Source of the DNA: an uncultured Polaribacter sp.
GTDB taxonomy: Bacteria > Bacteroidota > Bacteroidia > Flavobacteriales > Flavobacteriaceae
DNA length: 54,062 nt
Assembly (NCBI GenBank): GCA_913061165.1
Contig: CAJXTJ010000004.1
Location: 1 to 54,062, forward strand
Reading direction: 5' to 3'
Shown piece after piece: positions 19,848 through 27,469 of this stretch. Position 1 is the first letter of the stretch, and each line of letters starts with the position of its first letter. Made by a program: the position numbers and the translations under genes. The notes below the pieces were generated by a model. That model did no database searches, was not told where the DNA came from, and saw nothing but the letters and a program-made list of their open reading frames with translations.

Positions 19848-20321
19848 TTAGATTAAGTGTTTTGTTATTTTCGAACTTGATGGCTTTGTAATTGAAAAAT
19901 AATAATCAACCAATTGACCTTCAGGAGAAACTAGATATTTTTGAAAATTCCATTTTACTGAAGAACTTTTAGAATTATTTAACGCTTTATCTGTTAGCCA
20001 GTTGTATAAAGCATGTTGCTTACTTCCTTTTACATCAATCTTTTCTGTTATTAAAAAAGTTACTCCAAAATTAACTTTACAGAAAGCTTCAATGTCTTCG
20101 GCAGTTCCTGGTTCTTGACTTCCAAATTGGTTACAAGGAGAACCAATGATCATTAAATTATCTTTATGCATTTTGTACAACTCTTCTAATTCTTTGTACT
20201 GAGATGTAAAGCCACATTTTGAGGCTACGTTTACAAAAAGAATATATTTGTTTTTGTACTCGAATAAGTCAATAGCTTTGTTTTGTAAGCTATTGATTTT
20301 GATGTTATAAATATCTGTCAT
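19848..20321 (-). CDS. Glutathione peroxidase family thiol peroxidase
   Basis: Reduces hydrogen and lipid peroxides; bacterial Cys-type members usually take electrons from thioredoxin. From ATG 20321 (MTDIYN) the protein has 157 residues, the usual length. The catalytic set is visible: Cys36 in ASKCGFTS, Gln65 in PCNQFGSQEPG, and Trp124-Asn125 in VKWNFQKYL. A longer reading from 20354 would overlap the SDR gene by 28 bases and adds nothing conserved, so it is rejected. It is cytoplasmic (no signal peptide) and lies 5 bases after the SDR gene. Confidence 0.92.
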   Translation of the reverse strand: MTDIYNIKINSLQNKAIDLFEYKNKYILFVNVASKCGFTSQYKELEELYKMHKDNLMIIGSPCNQFGSQEPGTAEDIEAFCKVNFGVTFLITEKIDVKGSKQHALYNWLTDKALNNSKSSSVKWNFQKYLVSPEGQLVDYYFSITKPSSSKITKHLI

Positions 20322-20326
20322 ACTTT

Positions 20327-21010
20327 TTAAATTTTGAAACTTACAATGCCACAATCAAGTTCGAAAATTTGGCCTGAAATGGATTTTGCTTTGTCTGAAA
20401 TAAGGAAAGTTGCTAAATCTGCAACCTCATTTGGTTTAAGGAACTTTTTAAGGGGATGACGTTCTGTGATACTCTCTATCATTCTATCATTTCTTAAAAG
20501 TTTAGATGCCAGATCTGTTTCTGTAACCGTTGGCGCAATTGCGTTTACACGTATCGTAGGGGCTAGTTCTGCACCTAAAGATTTAGCTAAACCTTCTACA
20601 GCAGATTTTGCGGCTGCCACACTTGCATGGTAAGGCATTCCTAATTTAGCAGCTACCGTGCTAAAAAGTAGGATGGAAGGGTTTTCTCCATTTTTTAATT
20701 TAGGAAGATATTTTTGAACTGCTTTTACAGCACCAATAACATTTATTTCAAAGTCTTCTCTAAAATCTTCTAATTTTAATCGTGAAATTGGTTTTAGATT
20801 AATACTTCCAGGGCAATAAATTAAGGTATCTATTGCTTCAATTTCTGGTAATTCGTCTGTAAGTATGTCACAATTATAATGAGTAAGGTTAGTGTGGGGC
20901 TGCAAAGGAGCTGTTCTACTAATATTTACAACTATATTCTCTTCAATTAAAGATTGCACAATCGCATTTCCAATTCCTTTGCTTCCTCCAACTACTACTA
21001 TTTTTCTCAT
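20327..21010 (-). CDS. SDR-family protein lacking the catalytic tyrosine
   Basis: 227-residue Rossmann-fold protein of the short-chain dehydrogenase family. The dinucleotide motif GGSKGIG (8-14), the DTLIYCPG segment, the structural Asn (INVIGAV, N90) and Ser117 (LFSTVAA) are present. In the YxxxK position the sequence reads VAAAK (V131, K135), with codon GTG for the valine; a tyrosine lies four residues earlier (MPYHAS) but is out of register. The C-terminal ISGQIFELDCG is family-typical. It may be a binding protein, or may use another residue. Similar SDR proteins with HASVAAAK are, from memory, found next to photolyases. Confidence 0.87.
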   Translation of the reverse strand: MRKIVVVGGSKGIGNAIVQSLIEENIVVNISRTAPLQPHTNLTHYNCDILTDELPEIEAIDTLIYCPGSINLKPISRLKLEDFREDFEINVIGAVKAVQKYLPKLKNGENPSILLFSTVAAKLGMPYHASVAAAKSAVEGLAKSLGAELAPTIRVNAIAPTVTETDLASKLLRNDRMIESITERHPLKKFLKPNEVADLATFLISDKAKSISGQIFELDCGIVSFKI

Positions 21011-21016
21011 ATACTT

Positions 21017-21232
21017 TTAAGGTCTTCCTTTCAAGCGCTTTTCAATTTTCTGTTTCACAGCTGTCAAGCGCTTCATTTGATCCATTATTTCAAGATCTTT
21101 TTCTATTTTATATACTTCGTTTAGCTCTAGAATAAGGGCTTTAACCTCTCTAGATGCTACAATTCTATCACTTGTTGTTTTAAATGAGAACTTTCTGTGT
21201 TCAAATTCTGCTGCGCGTTCCGTTAAATTCAT
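21017..21232 (-). CDS. Small charged protein, paralogue B (71 aa)
   Basis: Unrecognised family. The 71-residue chain is almost fully charged/helical, with no cysteine and no membrane segment. Conserved with its upstream neighbour are TTSDRI, a run of REvKaLILeLNE, and the basic end KRLTAVKQKIEKRLKGRP. By eye about 45 of 71 aligned residues match the 74-residue paralogue. The basic C-terminus could suit nucleic acid or anionic membrane contact, but this is a guess. It starts 74 bases after paralogue A and ends 6 bases before the SDR gene. Confidence 0.75.
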   Translation of the reverse strand: MNLTERAAEFEHRKFSFKTTSDRIVASREVKALILELNEVYKIEKDLEIMDQMKRLTAVKQKIEKRLKGRP

Positions 21233-21306
21233 TGTTACTTTTAAGATTTTATAAACGGTAATATAATTATAAAACTTAGAAGCGCAATAAAAATAATTAT
21301 TATTTA

Positions 21307-21531
21307 TTAAGAGGTAAGCGGTTTTCCTTTTAATCGTCTTTCAATTCTTTGCTTTATTACAGTTAATCTTTTCATGATATCCATAATATTAGAATCGTTA
21401 TTCTCTTTGTAAATTTCATTTAAGCCTAAGATCAAATCTTTTGCTTCTCTAGCGGCCATTATTCGGTCGCTTGTTGTAGGAAATCTCATTTTCCTAGTTT
21501 CAAATTCTAGTGCTTTTGTAATTAATTCCAT
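21307..21531 (-). CDS. Small charged protein, paralogue A (74 aa)
   Basis: Tandem paralogue of the 71-residue gene that follows. It begins MELITKALEFETRKM and shares TTSDRIMAAREAKDLIL, LNEIYKEN and MKRLTVIKQRIERRLKGKP. All helical by composition. It starts 2 bases after the folE stop, so it is in the folE transcript. Function unknown; presence of two copies inside a light-stress operon suggests a paired or heteromeric role, which is inference only. Confidence 0.75.
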   Translation of the reverse strand: MELITKALEFETRKMRFPTTSDRIMAAREAKDLILGLNEIYKENNDSNIMDIMKRLTVIKQRIERRLKGKPLTS

Positions 21532-21533
21532 AG

Positions 21534-22322
21534 TTAATATTTTAGGGTATTTTGTAATTCAGTAATCTTTTCCGGACTGTCAAATTTTCCACCAAAGTAA
21601 GATGTTACTGTTGCAGAAGTATCATCTTTAATACCTCTTGAAGAAACACATAGGTGTTTCGCATCTATTATTACTGCAACGTCTTTGGTATTTAAAATTG
21701 CTTTTAATTCTTCAGCAATTTGGTTTGTTAAGCGCTCCTGAACCTGAGGTCTCTTTGCATAATATTGAACAATTCTATTTAATTTTGATAATCCAATTAC
21801 CTTTCCTGAAGAAATATAAGCTACATGTGCTTTTCCTACAATTGGTACAAAATGATGCTCACAGTTAGAGTAGAATGTAATATTTTTTTCTACCAACATT
21901 TGATTGTATTGATATTTATTATCAAACAACGCTACTTTGGGTTTATTGGCTGGGTTTAATCCTGAAAAAATTTCTTCGATATACATTTTGGCAACTCTAT
22001 TTGGAGTTCCTTTTAAAGAGTCATCTGTTAAATCTAAGCCCATTACATTCATTATTTTAGAAAATAACACAGCTATTTTATCTTTTTTTTCGGCATCTGA
22101 TAATTTAAAAGCATCTGCTCTCATAGGAGTTTTTAGTCCTGTATAAAGATGGTCATCACCAATTTCTTCTGATGAAAATCCGTTAAATTTTCCTAAATTT
22201 TCTTTTGTTGCCAATGTATACGCTTTTATAGTTTTATTATCTTTTAGATATCGAGTTATTAGAGATGCTTCTTTGTCTAGTACATTTAAATCTCCCTTTT
22301 TCAAAAGTTCTGAGCTTTTCAT
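21534..22322 (-). CDS. folE: GTP cyclohydrolase I
   Basis: Makes 7,8-dihydroneopterin triphosphate from GTP, the first step to folates and pterins. Zinc and catalytic motifs are clear: YSNCEHHFVPIVGKAHVAYI, VIGLSKLNRIVQYYAKRPQ and KHLCVSSRGIKD. The conserved domain begins near EEIGDDHLYTG. The N-terminus is uncertain: ATG 22322 gives 262 residues but overlaps the previous gene by 86 bases in another frame; a TTG at 22214 gives 226 residues, close to the family length, and starts just past that gene. In this cluster FolE probably supplies the pterin antenna of photolyases as well as, or instead of, general folate. Confidence 0.92.
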   Translation of the reverse strand: MKSSELLKKGDLNVLDKEASLITRYLKDNKTIKAYTLATKENLGKFNGFSSEEIGDDHLYTGLKTPMRADAFKLSDAEKKDKIAVLFSKIMNVMGLDLTDDSLKGTPNRVAKMYIEEIFSGLNPANKPKVALFDNKYQYNQMLVEKNITFYSNCEHHFVPIVGKAHVAYISSGKVIGLSKLNRIVQYYAKRPQVQERLTNQIAEELKAILNTKDVAVIIDAKHLCVSSRGIKDDTSATVTSYFGGKFDSPEKITELQNTLKY

Positions 22323-22527
22323 GTTTAGTCTTTCTTCCTTGCACTCGTTTACGCCACATTTGAAAACTTTTCAGTTTCATTTCTCTTCGCATTAAATCGA
22401 TAACTTCTTGTTCTTTTAAACCGAATTGAAATTGAATAGACTCGAATGTGGTTCTGTCTTCCCAAGCCATTTCTATAATTCTATCTATAGAAATAGTACT
22501 TAATTGATCTGAACTATTGGAAATCAT
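22237..22527 (-). CDS. DUF2805 / TIGR03643 family small protein
   Basis: 96-residue protein of a family often found near photolyases. It has the conserved core IDRIIEMAWEDRTTFESI, QFGLKEQEVIDLMRREM, SFQMWRKRVQGRKTKH and the end RFKCTRQRSISNNSISKR, which I recall as conserved too, so the C-terminus is real and not a frameshift artefact. The helical arrangement resembles a helix-turn-helix with a basic arm, so nucleic acid binding is plausible but unproven. It overlaps the 140-residue gene by 14 bases and the long reading of folE by 86. Confidence 0.88.
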   Translation of the reverse strand: MISNSSDQLSTISIDRIIEMAWEDRTTFESIQFQFGLKEQEVIDLMRREMKLKSFQMWRKRVQGRKTKHEKLRTFEKGRFKCTRQRSISNNSISKR

Positions 22528-22936
22528 ATTGTTTGTTGTTTTCTATCTTGCAATTAATAATTTTATCTATAAATTTTTTGTTTTCTTTCAATAACTTATT
22601 ACTTTTAAACCTTACAAAGTTTCCTTGAGCATGTATACTAAACCCTTCAGTCTTGTATGTGTGCAATTGATAATAAGGTATTGCCCAACTAAAATTTTTT
22701 AAACCCTTATTAATATGAATTACGACACCTTTTTCTCTGAGTTCTATGTTACCATAATTAATATCGGAGACAGCATTAATTAATTTTAAAAACCCTGGAC
22801 TAACGGCATCAATGATCATTCTTTTAGATCCAACTCCACCTAGCTTTATCGCTTTAACAAAGCTGTAAGGCTGCCCTAACAAATCATTCATTGTTGCGGT
22901 AGCATCTTTATTTTTAAGAGTCGTGTTAAATATCAT
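22514..22936 (-). CDS. Unknown 140-residue protein, first gene of the second light-cluster operon
   Basis: I do not recognise this family. The product has no membrane segment or signal peptide; it alternates beta-type and helical segments (VKAIKLGGVGSKRMIIDA, KGVVIHINKGLKNFSWAIPYYQLHTY, GFSIHAQGNFVRFKSNKLL). A strikingly Trp/Tyr-rich stretch, FSWAIPYYQLHTY, and the sequence KGVVIHINKG suggest a compact beta-barrel-like domain, but this is only an impression. It starts four bases after a TATCTTTG box and carries the second TetR-type element upstream, so it leads an eleven-gene run to phr. Confidence 0.75.
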   Translation of the reverse strand: MIFNTTLKNKDATATMNDLLGQPYSFVKAIKLGGVGSKRMIIDAVSPGFLKLINAVSDINYGNIELREKGVVIHINKGLKNFSWAIPYYQLHTYKTEGFSIHAQGNFVRFKSNKLLKENKKFIDKIINCKIENNKQYDFQ

Positions 22937-22940
22937 TACT

Positions 22941-22948
22941 CAAAGATA
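22941..22948 (-). promoter_or_regulatory. -7 box of the second light-cluster operon
   Basis: Reads TATCTTTG on the minus strand, identical to the tetR box at 31511. Only four bases (AGTA) separate it from the ATG at 22936, so the transcript probably begins at or beside the start codon. The position expected for the -33 element falls in the palindrome at 22965-22992. Confidence 0.6.
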
Positions 22949-22964
22949 CAAAAAATATCATTAT

Positions 22965-22992
22965 GTTTAATGATTTATATATTTAGTTAAAC
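22965..22992. promoter_or_regulatory. Candidate TetR operator O2
   Basis: 28-bp imperfect palindrome with outer arms GTTTAA and TTAAAC separated by 16 bases. It has the same arms and the same length as the element at 31524-31551 (about 21 of 28 positions agree in the minus orientation). It covers the expected -33 position of the promoter for the 140-residue gene, 16 bases upstream of the -7 box. Confidence 0.6.
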
Positions 22993-23032
22993 AAAAATTA
23001 ACACATATTTGTATTTTAAGAAATCTTATAAA

Positions 23033-24523
23033 TTAATCAGTATTTAATAAGCTGTCTCTATTCGAAAGTGTGTGTTTTCTTAAAATCCTTTCACTTTCTT
23101 TTTTCACTTCAGTATTTTTTTTCATATTCCAGAGAATATCACTTGCTTTTTTTCTAGCAACTTTAATTTCTACAATCGGATTTGGGTAATCAACACCTAA
23201 TTCAAAATTATTAAATTGCTGATCTAAAGGTGTCATTAAATAAGGTTCGTGCACAAAAGGAGTTTCTAAGTGTGCTAATTCAGGAATCCATTTTCTAATA
23301 AATGTTCCATCTTCGTCATGTTCTAAGCTATTTTTTATTGGGTTGTATATTCTAAGAAGATTAATGCCCGTTTCACCGGCATTCATTTGCAATTGTGGAA
23401 AATGTATCCCGGGTTCAAAGTCTAAGAATAATCGAGACAAGTGCTGAGACGACGCTTGCCAAGGTTGCCATAAAATATGGGTAAAGAAAGAGACCAGCAT
23501 AGCGCGCATTCTAAAGTTTAAATACCCTGTTTCTGTTAAGCAACGCATGCAGGCGTCAATTAATGGAAAGCCGGTTTTACCTTCTTCCCAAGCTTTTTGG
23601 TATTCTAATGAAATACTCTTCTTTAGTTTTTGATACCCTTTATTTATACTTGCGTTTTCCATGGTGTGTTCCATTTCAAACTTTTGTATAAAGTGTGCTT
23701 GCCAGCGTAATCTTGAGATAAATGCACCCAAATGTTTTTTATTTATTGCTGTTTTACATTTTAAAGCTTCATTAAATACTTGGCGTATTGAAATGTTTCC
23801 CCAAGCAATATAAGGAGATAGCCTACTGCAACTTTCTCTAGCTAGTGCTGGTTTAGAGATATTAAACATGTATTTTTCATGGCGTTTATCAAAAAATGTA
23901 TTGGCATATCTCCAAGCTGTTCTTGTCCCTCCTTTTTGAAAATATTTGTGTTTGGGTGTTTTTAAATCTACTATTTGGAAATATTTTTCTAACTGCGTAA
24001 TTTCTTCAATTGAAATAAACTTAGCAGCATTATATTCGTTTTTAATTAGAGAATCATACATAAAATCGTCCCATTTGTCGAACCAATCTTCTCTATTTAA
24101 TAATCCTCGTAAAACACCATTGTTATTATTTTCAACCCAATTTACCGAATTGTTTCTGCAGTATCTTGTGAACTCTTTATCTCTATTGTAAGTGATTAAT
24201 AAACCTGTTTCTTGATGAGAAAATACGGTGTTTATTTTATAATAATTAAAAAGCTGGTTAAAAGTATTTACAACTTCGGTTTGCACACAAAGTACTTTTG
24301 TGTCGTATTTTTTTAAATCGGTATTTAAATCTGCTAAAGATTGTTTTATGAAATTCCAATGACGTTTATCGTAATGAGGATCTTCAATTAAAGAATCTTC
24401 AAAAACATATAAAAAAAGCACACGTTTGTTGGCTTCTAAAGCATTGTAAATTGCCTCATTATCCTGTAAACGCATATCGCGTTTAAACCAAACAACATGT
24501 ATTTCTTCTTTGTTAGTATTCAT
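23033..24523 (-). CDS. Cryptochrome/photolyase family protein, atypical class
   Basis: 496-residue flavoprotein with a photolyase N-domain (HVVWFKRDMRLQDNEAI at 9-25) and a helical FAD domain (LSPYIAWGNISIRQVF, GKTGFPLIDACMRCLTETGYLNFRMRAM). Where classical photolyases have NWQW, this one reads FPQLQMNAGETGIN, so both tryptophans are replaced (L, M), while a Trp in HILWQPWQ remains. Related proteins are, from memory, common in photolyase clusters of Proteobacteria and cyanobacteria; substrate specificity is not assigned. Its start overlaps the FeS photolyase gene by 11 bases. Repair or sensing are both possible. Confidence 0.88.
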   Translation of the reverse strand: MNTNKEEIHVVWFKRDMRLQDNEAIYNALEANKRVLFLYVFEDSLIEDPHYDKRHWNFIKQSLADLNTDLKKYDTKVLCVQTEVVNTFNQLFNYYKINTVFSHQETGLLITYNRDKEFTRYCRNNSVNWVENNNNGVLRGLLNREDWFDKWDDFMYDSLIKNEYNAAKFISIEEITQLEKYFQIVDLKTPKHKYFQKGGTRTAWRYANTFFDKRHEKYMFNISKPALARESCSRLSPYIAWGNISIRQVFNEALKCKTAINKKHLGAFISRLRWQAHFIQKFEMEHTMENASINKGYQKLKKSISLEYQKAWEEGKTGFPLIDACMRCLTETGYLNFRMRAMLVSFFTHILWQPWQASSQHLSRLFLDFEPGIHFPQLQMNAGETGINLLRIYNPIKNSLEHDEDGTFIRKWIPELAHLETPFVHEPYLMTPLDQQFNNFELGVDYPNPIVEIKVARKKASDILWNMKKNTEVKKESERILRKHTLSNRDSLLNTD

Positions 24524-26045
24524 CTAAGTGCTCTATGATATGATTTGCTTTTTCTTTTATTTTTGTCCTGTCTTCAGATGACATTTTATTTAGTAAACTA
24601 TACATCATTTTCATTCGGAAATTTGAAGATAATTTTTCTTGCTTCTCGTCTAAGAAATTCCAGTATAGCGTATTAAAAGGACAGGCGTCAGCCTCAAATT
24701 TCTTTGCTTTTTTATACACACATGCATCACAATAATTACTCATCTTACTAATGTAACTACCGCTAGATACATAGGGCTTAGTTGCTATTTTACCACCATC
24801 TGCAAACTGACTCATTCCTCTTGTATTGGGTAATTGAACCCATTCTATGGCATCTACATAAATACCTAAATACCACGCGTCTATTTCGTCTGGATGTATT
24901 TGTGTTAAGAGTGCAAAATTACCGGTAATCATTAAACGTTGAATATGATGTGCATATCCGTTTTCTAAGGAATTATTAATGGCATTTTTTAGGCAGTTCA
25001 TTTTTGTTTTTCCTGTCCAAAAGAAATCTGGTAACTTGTTTTTATTCTCAAAGAAATTTTCTTTTTTATAATCTGGCATTAGCATCCAATACATACCTCG
25101 CATGTATTCTCGCCAACCTAGTATTTGTCTTATAAACCCTTCTACTTGAGAAATATCTATAACATTTTCTTGCCTTCTATAGGTTTCTAAAACAGTTTCA
25201 ATAATTTCTTTGGGAGAAATCATCTTAGTATTCATAGCAAACGAAATTCTACTATGAAAAAGATAAATTTTGTCTGTATGCATTGCATCTTGGTAATCAC
25301 CAAAATGAACCAATAAGTGTTCGCAGAAATAGGCTAATTGAATTAAAGCCTGACTTCTAGAAATAGGGTATTCAAAATATTTAGAGTTGATTTTTCCGAT
25401 CGTTTTTATTTCAGCTTTTTCAATAGCATCAATAATATGGGTTACGTCTATATCGAAGCTAATTTCTTGAGGAATTAGCGCTTCTCCTTTCCATTTTTTA
25501 CGATTGCTGGCATCAAAATTCCATTTGCCACCTTCAGGTTGATTGTCAACTACTAAAATTTGATGTTTTTTACGCATATTGCGATAAAAATTTTCCATCA
25601 AAAATTGTTTTTTACCTTTGAAGAAAGTTTCTAAATCTGCTCTTTCTGTATAGAAATGTTCTGTAGAAAAAATTTTGGTTTCCAAATTTAAGTGCGCGGA
25701 AAATTCTTTTAATTGGGTATCTAGTCTATATTCATCGGGAGATAAATACTCAAATTTTTCAATATTTTTCTCTTTAAGCAACAAAGCTAAATTATCAACT
25801 AAGCTTTGTGTGTTTTTGGTATCATTTATATTGAAATAAACAACTTCATGATTTGATTTTTCTAAATCACTAGCAAAATTCCGCATTGCAGCAAAAAAAC
25901 CAACAACTTTCTGAATATGATGTGTTACATAATCTGTTTCTTGTCGCATTTCAAACATACAATAGGTAACATTCTCATTTGCTTCTAAAAACCAAGAATG
26001 TTGGCTGTTTAGCTGATCGCCAAGAATTAATCGTAATTTTCTCAT
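24513..26045 (-). CDS. Iron-sulfur photolyase (FeS-BCP, PhrB type)
   Basis: 510-residue member of the prokaryotic FeS-BCP class, whose characterised members repair (6-4) photoproducts with FAD, a 6,7-dimethyl-8-ribityllumazine antenna and a [4Fe-4S] cluster. The cluster ligands are visible: C351 (KMNCLKN), C439 and C442 (YCDACVYK) and C455 (DACPFN), the same spacing as Agrobacterium PhrB. The class N-terminus LRLILGDQLN and the FAD-domain segments NGYAHHIQRLMITGNF and WVQLPNTRGMSQFADGG are present. Starts one base after the Cry-DASH stop and overlaps the next photolyase gene by 11 bases. Confidence 0.95.
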   Translation of the reverse strand: MRKLRLILGDQLNSQHSWFLEANENVTYCMFEMRQETDYVTHHIQKVVGFFAAMRNFASDLEKSNHEVVYFNINDTKNTQSLVDNLALLLKEKNIEKFEYLSPDEYRLDTQLKEFSAHLNLETKIFSTEHFYTERADLETFFKGKKQFLMENFYRNMRKKHQILVVDNQPEGGKWNFDASNRKKWKGEALIPQEISFDIDVTHIIDAIEKAEIKTIGKINSKYFEYPISRSQALIQLAYFCEHLLVHFGDYQDAMHTDKIYLFHSRISFAMNTKMISPKEIIETVLETYRRQENVIDISQVEGFIRQILGWREYMRGMYWMLMPDYKKENFFENKNKLPDFFWTGKTKMNCLKNAINNSLENGYAHHIQRLMITGNFALLTQIHPDEIDAWYLGIYVDAIEWVQLPNTRGMSQFADGGKIATKPYVSSGSYISKMSNYCDACVYKKAKKFEADACPFNTLYWNFLDEKQEKLSSNFRMKMMYSLLNKMSSEDRTKIKEKANHIIEHLDEY

Positions 26046-26046
26046 A

Positions 26047-27357
26047 TTAAAACAATGTTTTTATCAACCATATTTTTCTAAATTTATGATTCCCATCATA
26101 TCGTTCTGCTTGCAGCTGGGTATTAAATTTTCGATCTCTCGGGTCGTTGCCAACACCAGAAACATACATCCAGTTTCCGTAATTGCTATGCACATCATAA
26201 TCTAATAGCATCGATTCAAAATACGCTGCACCAATTCTCCAATCTAAGAGAAGTTCTTTTGCAAAATAAGAAGCTACATTTTGTCTACCTCTGTTGCTCA
26301 TAAAACCAGTTTCTTTTAATTCAATCATATTGGCATTTACAAAATCGTCTTTTGTTTCTCCATGAATCCATTGATTAATTAACTGTTTGTCATAGCTCCA
26401 TTGGTAGTCTTTCTCTAAAATTCCACCAAGTTGAAAAACTTTAGCATTGTATTTTAAAGAGATGTATTTAAAATAATCTCGCCAAATCAATTCAAAAATT
26501 ACCCAATAGGTAGAGTCATTTGCACCAAACTTAGCCTCATATTCTTTAATTTTCCAATAGATAGTTTTAGCAGATAGGCTACCGTTTGCCAACCATGGCG
26601 AAAACTTTGTACTATAATCTACACCTAGCAATCCGTTTCTAGTTTTCTTATAAAAGCCAACCTTTTTAGTTTCAAAAAAATAATTCTTCAATCTTTCTAA
26701 AGCGGAAGTTTCTCCTCCAGAGAAAGGGAATGCTGTGTTTTCATGTACCTCAAAATCTTCAAAACCGAGGTCTTGTAATGTTGTAATTATTGTTTTATTT
26801 TCAATTAAATTTTCTGACGTACATTTTGAAACTTGAACTTCTTTCTGAATTTGTACCGTCTTTTCTAGTTTCTTTCTAAAAGCAGTAAACACATTTGGGA
26901 TGTTCGAAAAATCTTTAGAAACTGTAGTTGGATTGTATAAAAATTGATCGTTATCTTCCACAAAATTTACTGTTTCTGAAAGCGTATTTTTTATGAAATT
27001 ATTAGTAGTAACCTCTTCTTTTGTCCATTCCTTTTGCGTGTAAATAGTTTCAATTTCATAGGCATCACAAATCTCATGAAGTTTATCTTCAGGACTTTCA
27101 AAATAGGTGAGAAGCGTTATATTTAAATCTTCTAAATTCTTTTTTAAGTCTGTAACTGTCTCGATAAGAAACTTTGCACGGTATTTTGCTGTTTTCTGAA
27201 TTCCAAATTTATCAAATTCAAACAATTTCGGATCGAAGAAATATACTGCAATTACTTTTGTGTGGTTTTGTACGGCTTTTTTTATTGAGGTATTGTCATG
27301 AACTCGTAGATTATTACGAAACCAAATTAAGCTTGTGTTTTCTTGTTTCTTCTGCAT
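26047..27357 (-). CDS. Cryptochrome DASH
   Basis: 436-residue Cry-DASH: FAD and methenyltetrahydrofolate-binding photolyase that repairs CPDs in single-stranded DNA and may also signal. Diagnostic segments are [14 protein letters not shown] at 9-22, [68 protein letters not shown] and [21 protein letters not shown], with the class-typical end [16 protein letters not shown]. Its first 31 bases overlap the DUF2256 gene in another frame, so the start at MQKKQEN is coupled to that gene. The pterin antenna links it to folE in the same cluster. Confidence 0.95.
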   Translation of the reverse strand: MQKKQENTSLIWFRNNLRVHDNTSIKKAVQNHTKVIAVYFFDPKLFEFDKFGIQKTAKYRAKFLIETVTDLKKNLEDLNITLLTYFESPEDKLHEICDAYEIETIYTQKEWTKEEVTTNNFIKNTLSETVNFVEDNDQFLYNPTTVSKDFSNIPNVFTAFRKKLEKTVQIQKEVQVSKCTSENLIENKTIITTLQDLGFEDFEVHENTAFPFSGGETSALERLKNYFFETKKVGFYKKTRNGLLGVDYSTKFSPWLANGSLSAKTIYWKIKEYEAKFGANDSTYWVIFELIWRDYFKYISLKYNAKVFQLGGILEKDYQWSYDKQLINQWIHGETKDDFVNANMIELKETGFMSNRGRQNVASYFAKELLLDWRIGAAYFESMLLDYDVHSNYGNWMYVSGVGNDPRDRKFNTQLQAERYDGNHKFRKIWLIKTLF

Positions 27358-27467
27358 TTTTCGCTACAATATTTTACATCATCCCAATTTTTCTCCCATT
27401 TTTTTCGCCAAGTAAAAGGCCGGTCGCATACGAGACATGTTTTTTCGGGTAGATGTTGTTTCTTCAA
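27327..27467 (-). CDS. DUF2256 zinc-ribbon protein (46 aa, TTG start)
   Basis: Tiny gene read from the minus strand: (M)[17 protein letters not shown], then [20 protein letters not shown] and RRNKKTQA. The CxxC...CxxxC pattern (C11, C14, C34, C38) and the WRKKWEK core are the DUF2256 signature; such proteins accompany photolyases in many bacteria, function unknown. No ATG is available: an in-frame stop lies three codons before the TTG at 27467, and the family starts MKK at this place. It begins 2 bases after the previous stop and its last 31 bases overlap the Cry-DASH gene. Confidence 0.87.
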   Translation of the reverse strand: MKKQHLPEKTCLVCDRPFTWRKKWEKNWDDVKYCSEKCRRNKKTQA

Positions 27468-27469
27468 AA

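Noticed and set aside
22237-22322. Frameshift at the end of the DUF2805 gene
   Set aside because: The C-terminal residues (RFKCTRQRSISNNSISKR) look like the conserved family end, so the overlap reflects the folE start choice and not a frameshift.
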